Assembly: GCA_963205155.1 (NCBI GenBank)
Contig: CAUJJY010000063.1
Location: 1 to 10,830, forward strand
DNA: 10,830 nt
Reading direction: 5' to 3'
DNA from: Candidatus Zixiibacteriota bacterium
Lineage (GTDB): Bacteria > Zixibacteria > MSB-5A5 > CAIYYT01
Positions within the stretch are counted from its first letter, which is position 1. Each line of letters opens with the position of its first letter. Below, one piece after another: positions 1 to 6,206 of the stretch. The notes beneath the pieces are model-generated. The model had not been told where the DNA came from, searched no databases, and saw only the letters and a list, made by a program, of their open reading frames with translations. The position numbers and the translations under genes were made by a program.

Positions 1-312
1 ATCGGTGCGCACATACGGTCCTCGCCATGTTCCATAGCCCGGATTGGTTACCAGCGCATCAAGGCTCGGCGGCAAACTGCCGACATCGCCGACATAACCG
101 TAATTAGTCCGCATACCGTTGGAATACAGGCTGGGATTTCCGGCGATCGCTTCCGCAAGTTGATTGAGCTCATTGCGGGTTTCTTCAATTCGTGCCGTCT
201 CCAATCCCTTGTCGATCGAACGCATCGCCACTGCAGCGATGATCGCCATGATGATGATCACCATCACGACTTCCACCAGCGTGAATCCATCCTGCGATTT
301 GACTCTGTTCAT
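1..312 (-). CDS. Type IV prepilin-like / type II secretion pseudopilin, 3' end off the window
   Basis: I translated the minus strand directly; the frame is open from an ATG at 312 to the left edge, giving 104 codons without a stop. The protein begins with an 8-residue charged leader, then G9 and the prepilin peptidase motif GFTLVEV, with the conserved Glu at mature position +5 (E14). A hydrophobic helix of about 20 residues follows. The predicted product is a membrane-anchored (pseudo)pilin, cleaved after G9 and N-methylated on F10. Its later part (AIAGNPS, GDVGSLPPSLDALV, GTWRGPYV) matches the same stretch of the neighbouring prepilin at 317-766, so the two look like diverged paralogues of GspG-like type. 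The gene starts 4 nt after its neighbour's stop codon; a short TAAGG at 315-319 lies very close to the ATG. The C-terminus and any metal-binding loop are outside the window, so the exact subclass is unknown. Confidence 0.85.
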   Translation of the reverse strand, partial: MNRVKSQDGFTLVEVVMVIIIMAIIAAVAMRSIDKGLETARIEETRNELNQLAEAIAGNPSLYSNGMRTNYGYVGDVGSLPPSLDALVTNPGYGTWRGPYVRTD

Positions 313-316
313 AGCC

Positions 317-766
317 TTAGAAATTAATGACAATATTGGTTCCTGAACCGGTCGAGGTGATCGACCGCGAAGCCGCACTGTAAACGTAATTCACACCCCA
401 CGCGTCCTTGAGATAGTCGCCGCCGCTGGAATCGATGTACGGTCCATGCCAACCCAGTCGCGCAATGGCATTGTACGCCGCAATTGTGTCCGGCTTGCGC
501 ACCAGATCAACCAGCGCCGCGGGCGGATGGCCTACATCGCCCTCAAAACCAACATCGCTGTAACGCCCGCCGGCCACTGCCGATGGATTCCCGACAATGG
601 CTTTCTTCAACTCCGCCATTTCCGCTTTGGCCGCTTGTATCTTGGACTCGTTCAAAAAGTCCGAGTACTTTGCCACTGCGACGGTGGAGATGATGCCCAG
701 TACAACGATGATGATGATGAGCTCGATCAGCGTGAAACCGCGGTCCCCGCTTCTCTTGTTGCTCAT
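317..766 (-). CDS. Type IV prepilin-like / GspG-like pseudopilin
   Basis: This is a 149-residue prepilin with a 10-residue basic leader ending in G10, then FTLIEL with Glu at +5 (E15) and an Ile/Val-rich transmembrane helix (about residues 12-31). Prepilin peptidase should cleave between G10 and F11, and the mature subunit would be assembled at the inner membrane into a pilus or pseudopilus. The globular part contains GDVGHPPAALVDLV, then GWHGPYI, and later DAWG. That is the usual layout of GspG-class pseudopilins, where a Pro-rich loop and a W-GPY segment precede a D-WG motif. It starts 5 nt after the upstream prepilin's stop codon, with only a weak Shine-Dalgarno, suggesting translational coupling. 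It is probably a minor or major pseudopilin served by the ATPase and platform protein of this cluster. Pilus versus secretion use cannot be decided from the sequence. Confidence 0.88.
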   Translation of the reverse strand: MSNKRSGDRGFTLIELIIIIVVLGIISTVAVAKYSDFLNESKIQAAKAEMAELKKAIVGNPSAVAGGRYSDVGFEGDVGHPPAALVDLVRKPDTIAAYNAIARLGWHGPYIDSSGGDYLKDAWGVNYVYSAASRSITSTGSGTNIVINF

Positions 767-771
767 TTGAT

Positions 772-1200
772 CTACCAGTTATTTTCGCCGGCGCTGTTGG
801 TGTTCGGCCAGATTTCGCCGGTCGAAGGCTTGTACGCCCAACCACCGCGTGTGCCGACAATGACGCCCTTGGTTACGCCCGTGACAATCGAGTCCGGAGC
901 ATTCGTCGAGGCTTGGAACGGATTGGCCGGCATCGACTGCGACATCACGACATTCACGGTGCGCAGACTGTCAATCGGCGGCCAAGTGGCCGAACCGGTC
1001 TTCACCGCCGCATTCGCGTAATAAATCGAAATCCCGGATCTCATGCTGCCGAGTGCGCCTTTGGCTGCGGACGCCTTGGCTTCTGCCGTGATGTCCTGGT
1101 ACTTCGGAATCGCCACAGCGGCGAGAATTCCGAGAACAACAATGATGATGACCAGTTCGATCAATGTGAAGCCCTGTTGGTTCTGCATTTTGCGGAACAT
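772..1200 (-). CDS. Type IV prepilin-like / type II secretion pseudopilin
   Basis: From the ATG at 1200 this encodes 142 residues. The leader ends at G10, followed by FTLIELVIIIVVLG with Glu +5 at E15, and then AIPKYQDI, a very typical N-terminal pilin helix. The remainder carries the GSMRSGISIYYA helix and a small Gly/Thr/Ser-rich globular domain ending at a C-terminal Trp. It lacks the GDVG-PP and W-GPY signatures of the next two prepilins, so it is a different subtype and could be the major subunit. A TTG lies six nt upstream in frame, but a strong GGAGG at 1211-1215 is better placed for the ATG (10 nt spacing, against 4 for TTG). It is the first of three prepilin genes in a row and has the best ribosome site of the three, consistent with high expression. 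That last point is inference. Confidence 0.88.
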   Translation of the reverse strand: MFRKMQNQQGFTLIELVIIIVVLGILAAVAIPKYQDITAEAKASAAKGALGSMRSGISIYYANAAVKTGSATWPPIDSLRTVNVVMSQSMPANPFQASTNAPDSIVTGVTKGVIVGTRGGWAYKPSTGEIWPNTNSAGENNW

Positions 1201-1288
1201 TTGCAAGCTACCTCCAATACACGGTTATGTGGAATACTCAACCCACGTTTATACATAGATATTTTCGGCTGTGTGCTGTGGAGCTTTA
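1201..1288 (-). promoter_or_regulatory. Leader region of the prepilin genes with a strong Shine-Dalgarno
   Basis: This is the only gap of more than a few bases inside the pilus/secretion cluster. It holds GGAGG (minus strand, 1211-1215) upstream of the first prepilin. It also contains an AT-rich stretch reading TATGTATAAA on the minus strand that could serve as a -10 element, but I find no convincing -35 or sigma-54 element. A separate prepilin promoter or an RNA processing site here is plausible but not shown. Confidence 0.35.
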
Positions 1289-2509
1289 TCAGCGGGGACG
1301 AAATACCTCGACTAAGTTCCACATCGGCAGGAATATAGCCAGCGCCATCACCAACACGACGCACCCGAGAAACAGAATCAGCAGCGGCTCGATCATCGTC
1401 ATCAGCCGCTTGGTTGTGTAATCCACTTCCCGGTCGTAAAAACTTGCCACCTGTTGCAGCATGAAATCCAGTGACCCCGATTCCAGTCCAATTTGAATCA
1501 GTGACAACGCCAAACTGGGAAAATGTGGCAATTGATTGCGTATCGAACCCAGGCTGTTGCCCTGCTGCACCTGTTGGCGAATCTTGTCAATCTCCCCTTC
1601 GATGACGCGATTGCCAATCGCCGAGCGAATCGTGTCCAGCCCCTTGAGCAGCGGCGCCCCCGAGGTAAACGTCACTTCGAGCAGATGCGAAAACCGCGCG
1701 ATATAGATCTTGTTGAAGAGCGGTCCAAAGATCGGCAGCTTCAGAATCAGGCCGTCAAATTTCTCCCGCACTTGTTTCAATCTGAACAACCGGATCGCCA
1801 CCGGTATGCCGATTACGATTGCACCCACCAGCAGCGGCCAGTAGTGTCTGATGATTAAGTTCAGGTCGATGAGTATCTGCGTCGGTAGCGGCAATTGCGC
1901 GTTGTTCTTCGCGTAAAACTCCGCAAACCTCGGCACCACAAAAGTCACCAGCGCAAAAAACGCCGCGATCACTAAAATCACCACAATCACCGGATACCGC
2001 ACCGCCGTCTTGATCTGCTCGCGCGTTTCCAGATCGCGTTCCAGCGTCGTTGCCAGCTTCTCCATCACGACATCGAGACGGCCGGTCTCTTCCGCGACGC
2101 GAATGGCGTTGATATACGTATCCGGAAAGACATCGAGATGCTGCGCAATCGCCTCTGAAAATGAATAGCCCTGCTCCAGGTCATTGCGCAAACGTCCGGC
2201 GATCGCCGAGAAGTGTTTGTTGGCATCTTGATCGGCAATCACGCCGAGACTGTTGGTGATCGGCACACCCGCTTTGTAGAGCGCATTGAGCTTGCGCGTG
2301 AACAGAATCAGTTCCTCGCGTGAGGAGTGGCTGCGAACACTGTCGAGGATTTTGTGCCAGACCGACTTGGTACGCGGTTTGATGCTGATCGGAATCAGAT
2401 TGCGTTCCGCCAGCAAATCCTTGACCGCCTCCGCGGTCTCCATCCGCGCCGAGCCCAGCACGGCCGTGCCGGAATTGTCATATGCCTTATAGACAAATTC
2501 AGTTGGCAT
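1289..2509 (-). CDS. gspF: Type II secretion / type IV pilus inner-membrane platform protein (GspF/PilC family)
   Basis: This is a 406-residue polytopic inner-membrane protein of normal length for the GspF/PilC/MshG family. It opens with the usual FVYKAYDNSG segment and a basic region. Two copies of the GspF domain follow (about residues 65-190 and 270-395). The first contains FTRKLNALYKAGVP and the second FSHLLEVTFTSGAPLLKGL, with transmembrane helices near 172-193, 224-242 and 372-396. The family forms the membrane platform that couples the cytoplasmic assembly ATPase to pilin polymerisation. The ATG at 2509 lies inside the 3' end of the ATPase gene (11-nt overlap) and has no strong Shine-Dalgarno, so translation is probably coupled to the ATPase. 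The three prepilins that follow are its likely substrates. Assignment to the family is secure; the choice between secretion and pilus naming is arbitrary here. Confidence 0.94.
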   Translation of the reverse strand: MPTEFVYKAYDNSGTAVLGSARMETAEAVKDLLAERNLIPISIKPRTKSVWHKILDSVRSHSSREELILFTRKLNALYKAGVPITNSLGVIADQDANKHFSAIAGRLRNDLEQGYSFSEAIAQHLDVFPDTYINAIRVAEETGRLDVVMEKLATTLERDLETREQIKTAVRYPVIVVILVIAAFFALVTFVVPRFAEFYAKNNAQLPLPTQILIDLNLIIRHYWPLLVGAIVIGIPVAIRLFRLKQVREKFDGLILKLPIFGPLFNKIYIARFSHLLEVTFTSGAPLLKGLDTIRSAIGNRVIEGEIDKIRQQVQQGNSLGSIRNQLPHFPSLALSLIQIGLESGSLDFMLQQVASFYDREVDYTTKRLMTMIEPLLILFLGCVVLVMALAIFLPMWNLVEVFRPR

Positions 2510-4220
2510 TGAGTATTGCTGCCGGTGATTCGTCCTGTTGCGTCACCCTGATGATTTCGCGGTAAGTTGTTATTCCCTGAATTCCCTTGTCGATGACCTG
2601 TTCGCGCATCGTGCGCATCCCCAGCGATTGCGCTGACTGCTTAATCGCCGAGCTCGAGGTGTTGCTCAAGATCATTTCGCGCAGTCGACCGGTTAGCTTG
2701 AGCAGTTCGTAAATGCCGATACGACCCTGATATCCGGTGCCGCCGCACTCTTCACAGCCGGTGCCGGTCTTAAAGGCGTCTTCCCGTCCGCGCAATTCCG
2801 CTCCAAACATTTCAATCACACTTGCCGGCAAGCTGTCCTTCGCCTTACAGCGCGGGCAAATCGTTCGCACCAGTCGCTGCGCCAATACACCGAGCAGGCA
2901 GCTGGCAACCAGATAATCCTCGACACCCATGTCGAGCAGTCTTGCCACCGCGCCTGCTGCATCATTTGTATGAATCGTGCTCAGCACCAGATGTCCCGTC
3001 AACGCCGCCCTGACCGCCATCTGTGCAGTTTCCGAGTCGCGAATCTCACCGACCATGATGATATCGGGATTCTGGCGCAAAATCGAACGTAGCGCCGACG
3101 CAAAGCTTAGCCCCGCCTTGTCGTTAATCTGCACCTGATTTACCAGCGGGATGCTGTACTCCACCGGATCTTCAATCGTGATGATGTTCTTCTCCAGGCT
3201 TTTGATCTCATTTAATGCCGCATACAGCGTCGTGGTCTTGCCCGAGCCGGTCGGACCGGTAATTAGAATCAGCCCCTCCGGCTTGCGGATCATCGCCTCG
3301 AAATCGCGCTTCGTTTGATCGTCGAATCCCAGATTGGGTAAGCCCACTACAAGGTTTCTGCGATCGAGTACTCGCAACACAACCTTCTCACCGTGAATCG
3401 TCGGCAGCGTGGAGGCACGCACATCGACATCCATATTGCCCACCTTGACCACGAACCGCCCGTCCTGCGGCACGCGTTTCTCCGACACGTCCATCTGTGC
3501 CATGACCTTGATGCGCGAGACAATACTGGCATGCAGATTTCGCGGCGGCGAGTTTTGTTCTTTCAGAATGCCATTGACCCTGTATCGCACGCGCAGCTTG
3601 CTTTCTTCCGGTTCAATGTGAATATCCGACGACCGCTCCTTGATGGCCTGCACAATCAGCAGATTCACCAGCTTGATCAGTGGCGCCTCCGATGACGATC
3701 CTTCCGCCTCGCTGATCGTCGCCGCCAGCTCGGAATTCGACGCTAGGTCCTCTTCCCCGATATCCTTGATGACCTCCGCCATCGTATCGCGCAGGGAATA
3801 ATATTGCTCAATCGCGCGATTGATCGCGTCGCCGGTAGCGACGACGCGATTGATCTTGAGATTAGAGATGTACTTCAATTCGTCAAGCGCAATGATATCG
3901 AGCGGATCCGACATCGCCACTGTCAGCGTCGTGCCGATGCGGAACACCGGAATCAGGTTGTGCTTCTTGGCAATCGCCAGCGGAACCAACTCAACAATCT
4001 TTGGATCGATGACAATATTTTCGAGGGAGATCTTCGGTATGCCCAGACGATTATGGATAACGTCAACCAGGTCATCCTCGGAAATCCAGTTCTTCGCCAG
4101 AAGGATCTGTCCGAGGCGCTGACCGGTTTTGGTTTGCTCCTCCAGCACCGCATGTAGCTGTGCCGGAGTGAGCAATCCCTTCTCGACCAGAAGGTCGCCA
4201 ATTCGCTTATTTGTGCTCAT
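2499..4220 (-). CDS. gspE: Type II secretion / type IV pilus assembly ATPase (GspE/PilB family) with MshEN domain
   Basis: This encodes 573 residues from the ATG at 4220. An upstream extension of 34 codons to 4322 is open, but its composition is unlike the family; the MSTNKRIGDLL start fits the family N-terminus. Residues 1-150 form an MshEN-type domain with two adjacent 24-residue motifs (6-29 and 35-58). The ATPase core shows Walker A GPTGSGKT (322-329), the Asp box ITIEDPVEY (347-355), Walker B IIMVGEIRD (387-395) and the His box TGHLVLSTIHTND (408-420). A four-cysteine zinc site (C455, C458, C489, C492) is of the kind found in assembly rather than retraction ATPases. The hexamer acts on the cytoplasmic face and drives pilin polymerisation through the GspF-type protein encoded next. 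It is the first gene of the cluster, divergent from the haemerythrin gene. The Shine-Dalgarno is weak. Confidence 0.95.
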   Translation of the reverse strand: MSTNKRIGDLLVEKGLLTPAQLHAVLEEQTKTGQRLGQILLAKNWISEDDLVDVIHNRLGIPKISLENIVIDPKIVELVPLAIAKKHNLIPVFRIGTTLTVAMSDPLDIIALDELKYISNLKINRVVATGDAINRAIEQYYSLRDTMAEVIKDIGEEDLASNSELAATISEAEGSSSEAPLIKLVNLLIVQAIKERSSDIHIEPEESKLRVRYRVNGILKEQNSPPRNLHASIVSRIKVMAQMDVSEKRVPQDGRFVVKVGNMDVDVRASTLPTIHGEKVVLRVLDRRNLVVGLPNLGFDDQTKRDFEAMIRKPEGLILITGPTGSGKTTTLYAALNEIKSLEKNIITIEDPVEYSIPLVNQVQINDKAGLSFASALRSILRQNPDIIMVGEIRDSETAQMAVRAALTGHLVLSTIHTNDAAGAVARLLDMGVEDYLVASCLLGVLAQRLVRTICPRCKAKDSLPASVIEMFGAELRGREDAFKTGTGCEECGGTGYQGRIGIYELLKLTGRLREMILSNTSSSAIKQSAQSLGMRTMREQVIDKGIQGITTYREIIRVTQQDESPAAILNAN

Positions 4221-4444
4221 ATTACCGCTATAGATACTTGTCGGGCATCGCAATCGTCCCCTTAAGGATCCGGCCGCAAATATTCGCGCGGATGCGCACA
4301 GTTTATGCTCCAGCTGTTCCACTCTGGAATCATTGAGCCCCTTTGTCCTGTTCAGATTCTCATCTTCATTCGTGGAGTCGTTTATCCGATATGAACTGTA
4401 AGCCCGGTTGGGAATCCACGAAGCTACCTTAATCAGGAGAATCT
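4221..4444. promoter_or_regulatory. Divergent intergenic region between gspE and the haemerythrin gene
   Basis: These 224 bp separate two oppositely transcribed genes and must hold a promoter for each. On the plus side an AGGAGA at 4435-4440, 4 nt before the ATG, is a clear ribosome site for the haemerythrin gene. An AT-rich stretch near 4380-4400 could contain its -10 element. On the minus side TTGCGA and TATAGC (15 nt apart, just upstream of 4220) are a poor sigma-70-like pair. I see no sigma-54 site, no FNR-type palindrome and no RNA gene. The promoter positions are guesses. Confidence 0.4.
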
Positions 4445-4876
4445 ATGAGCTTTGTAGAATGGACAAATAATCTTAGCATTCGCGTCCCAGAAATGGACCA
4501 ACAACATCAGCAACTGGTTGCCATGCTCAACGAGTACCACGATGCCGCTAAAGCCGGCAAGGGTCACGAGGCATTAAACGCGCTGATGAATCGGCTGGTT
4601 GATTACACCAAAACCCACTTGAACAACGAAGAGCGATTCCTTGAAAGCATCGATTACGCGTTCATCAATTCACACAAAACCGAACACCGCAGGCTGACCG
4701 AGCAGGTACTGGAACTCAAGATTCAATTCGACAGCGGTGATCTCTCCACCGGACCGAAACTGCTCGACCTGTTGCGCGACTGGCTGGTGAACCACATCCG
4801 CAAGGTCGATCGCATGTACGGCGACTACTACCTAAAACAAGTAGCCGCGCGTTCAAGCGTCAAAACAACTGCCTAA
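4445..4876 (+). CDS. Bacteriohaemerythrin (single-domain di-iron O2-binding protein)
   Basis: This 143-residue protein is the usual length for a stand-alone bacteriohaemerythrin and is cytoplasmic (no signal peptide or membrane helix). It begins with the family's typical F-EW segment. All seven di-iron ligands can be seen: H21 in MDQQHQQL, H58 and E62 in HLNNE, H77 and H81 in HKTEH, and H117 and D122 in HIRKVD. The family folds as a four-helix bundle that binds O2 reversibly at an oxo-bridged di-iron centre. Proposed roles include O2 storage or delivery to oxidases, O2 sensing, and NO or iron handling. The ATG is preceded by AGGAGA at 4435-4440, and the gene is followed by its own terminator, so it is monocistronic. 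It is the only plus-strand gene in the window and sits between the pilus/secretion module and the cbb3 oxidase operon. Delivery of O2 to that oxidase is possible but is inference. Confidence 0.95.
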   Translation: MSFVEWTNNLSIRVPEMDQQHQQLVAMLNEYHDAAKAGKGHEALNALMNRLVDYTKTHLNNEERFLESIDYAFINSHKTEHRRLTEQVLELKIQFDSGDLSTGPKLLDLLRDWLVNHIRKVDRMYGDYYLKQVAARSSVKTTA

Positions 4877-4900
4877 ATCGACAACCCAGACACAATTCAA

Positions 4901-4940
4901 GACGGGCCGTTCACAGTTGGCGTGACGGCCCGTTTCTTAT
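4901..4940 (+). terminator. Intrinsic terminator after the haemerythrin gene
   Basis: ACGGGCCGT (4902-4910) and ACGGCCCGT (4925-4933) form a perfect 9-bp GC-rich stem. It can be extended inward by CAC/GTG past a single bulge, and is followed on the plus strand by TTCTTAT. It begins 25 nt after the haemerythrin stop codon. In the opposite direction the stem is followed by CTTGAATT, so it might also weakly stop transcripts arriving from the cbb3 operon. Confidence 0.8.
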
Positions 4941-5000
4941 AAACGGCATAACACTATTCATATTGAATTTACGTGGATTTGTTAATGTAATACTTTATGG

Positions 5001-5729
5001 CTATGGTGCGGCTTTGTGATCACAGCAGGACGACTTGACGGCGCCCGTCGCCAGATCCTGTGTCATTTTCGGACTAAGTATCGGAATACCCAGTGATAGC
5101 CCGCGCAGAATAAATACCAGCGCCAGCGCAATTGCCAGTACCGGAACGGCACGGCTGAATGCCCGGCGGAACTTGTGCCCGATGACGTTGCCGATCAGGG
5201 AGAAGGCCAATAGGATCGGAATCGTGCCAACGCCAAACAGCGCCATATACGCCGACCCCTTAAGCGCCCCACCAGTCGCGACCGCACCCGCCAGCGCAAC
5301 GTAAACGAACCCGCATGGCAAAAAGCCGTTCAGAATGCCGATCGCAAACAGCGATGACTTCTTGCTCGAGCGAAACAGCCGGCCCCACATCTTGCTGATG
5401 CGAGCGTAAATCCTGCTTAGCCCCAGTGCAGATATTAGCCCCTGCGAATAGCGCGACGGCGTTATCACCGCGAATATGATCACTACGCCTATCGCAATCG
5501 ACAAGCCTTGTTGATATCCCGCCATGAAGATCGTCTTGCCGATCAATCCAAACAACAGCCCGATCAGCGCATAGGTGACCACTCGCCCGGAGTTGTAAAG
5601 CAGCCGCCCATAGAGAAACGATAACTTACCACCCTCGCCCTGCGGTAATGCCGCAACTATCGGTCCGCACATACCAACGCAGTGCAGTGACCCCAATAAC
5701 CCGACAACAAATCCCGTCCAGACTTCCAT
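5001..5729 (-). CDS. TauE/SafE-like (DsbD_2-like) membrane protein of cbb3 oxidase operons
   Basis: This encodes 242 residues from the ATG at 5729. A TTG nine nt upstream is in frame but abuts the AGGAA at 5739-5743, which is well spaced only for the ATG. The protein is polytopic, with about six hydrophobic segments. It has the family's two cysteine-containing motifs: LHCVGMCGP near the N-terminus (H16, C17, M20, C21) and GFLPCGFVYVA mid-protein (P138, C139). Proteins of this family, often named sulfite exporter TauE/SafE or DsbD_2-like, commonly follow ccoH in cbb3 clusters. A role in copper supply or thiol chemistry during oxidase assembly is suspected; transport of sulfite is not implied. 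The C-terminus ends in SSCCDHKAAP, a possible soft-metal site (C235, C236, H238). The gene starts 12 nt after the ccoH stop codon and is the last gene of the operon. Confidence 0.85.
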   Translation of the reverse strand: MEVWTGFVVGLLGSLHCVGMCGPIVAALPQGEGGKLSFLYGRLLYNSGRVVTYALIGLLFGLIGKTIFMAGYQQGLSIAIGVVIIFAVITPSRYSQGLISALGLSRIYARISKMWGRLFRSSKKSSLFAIGILNGFLPCGFVYVALAGAVATGGALKGSAYMALFGVGTIPILLAFSLIGNVIGHKFRRAFSRAVPVLAIALALVFILRGLSLGIPILSPKMTQDLATGAVKSSCCDHKAAP

Positions 5730-5741
5730 CACATCCAATTC

Positions 5742-6206
5742 CTAATTGACGTACAACTCTTCTTCGTGATAATATTGCAGCGTATCGACCTGCCAGTCCA
5801 CTTTTATTTTCCACAGTCCCCGCGCCAATTTGCCGCACTCGAACTTCTGCGTCAGAGCGTCAACAAGCTTGATCTCGAAATTGCGATCCAGCGACGCGCT
5901 CGACGGCCGGAACAGCTTCAACTTTCCAGTCACCGCTGATGATTCGACACCCGCCGGGAATTCCACCGTCAACAAGTCGTCCTTGACATTGTGCGCAATC
6001 GACAAGAGCATCCCTTCCGCCTGACTGCGTTGCATCCGGTCGATTTGATCTTGGTACTTGATCTCTTTGTCGTAGTAGTCGTGCGAGACCAAATCTACCG
6101 GCTGGAATCTCGAGGCGACGACGATGCCGATCATCACAACCATAAACGCGCCGTAGACGACTGCAATCCCGATTCCCCAGCGGCTCTTCCTTTTAGTTTC
6201 AGTCAC
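5742..6206 (-). CDS. ccoH: cbb3 oxidase assembly protein CcoH/FixH
   Basis: This encodes 154 residues from a GTG at 6206. AAGGAA at 6214-6219 lies 7 nt before this GTG, better spaced than for the ATGs at 6227 and 6230; the frame also stays open to a TTG at 6248. It overlaps the end of ccoG by 8 nt. One N-terminal transmembrane helix (about residues 10-32) is followed by the FixH hallmark VDLVSHDYYDKEIKYQ (37-52) and a periplasmic beta-rich domain of normal size. FixH/CcoH is a small membrane-anchored factor that associates with the cbb3 complex and is needed for its stable assembly or maturation. Its place between ccoG and the TauE/SafE gene fits cbb3 operons of Bacteroidota-like organisms. 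The start codon is the only real uncertainty. Confidence 0.9.
   Translation of the reverse strand: MTETKRKSRWGIGIAVVYGAFMVVMIGIVVASRFQPVDLVSHDYYDKEIKYQDQIDRMQRSQAEGMLLSIAHNVKDDLLTVEFPAGVESSAVTGKLKLFRPSSASLDRNFEIKLVDALTQKFECGKLARGLWKIKVDWQVDTLQYYHEEELYVN

Noticed and set aside
446..1021. Plus-strand open frame of 191 residues
   Set aside because: It is antisense to two clear prepilin genes. The DDDD-type runs are the complement of the Ile-rich pilin helix codons.
2499..2530. Frameshift or gene fusion between the ATPase and the platform protein
   Set aside because: The 11-nt overlap is an ordinary coupled gene junction; both proteins have complete termini of normal length.
4221..4322. N-terminal extension of the assembly ATPase by 34 residues
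   Set aside because: The frame is open to 4322, but the added residues do not resemble the family, and MSTNKRIGDLL at 4220 is the standard beginning of an MshEN domain.
5001..5729. Full-length DsbD thiol reductase or dedicated sulfite exporter
   Set aside because: There is no thioredoxin domain, the length is only about 242 residues, and the motifs and operon position match the cbb3-linked TauE/SafE-like family.
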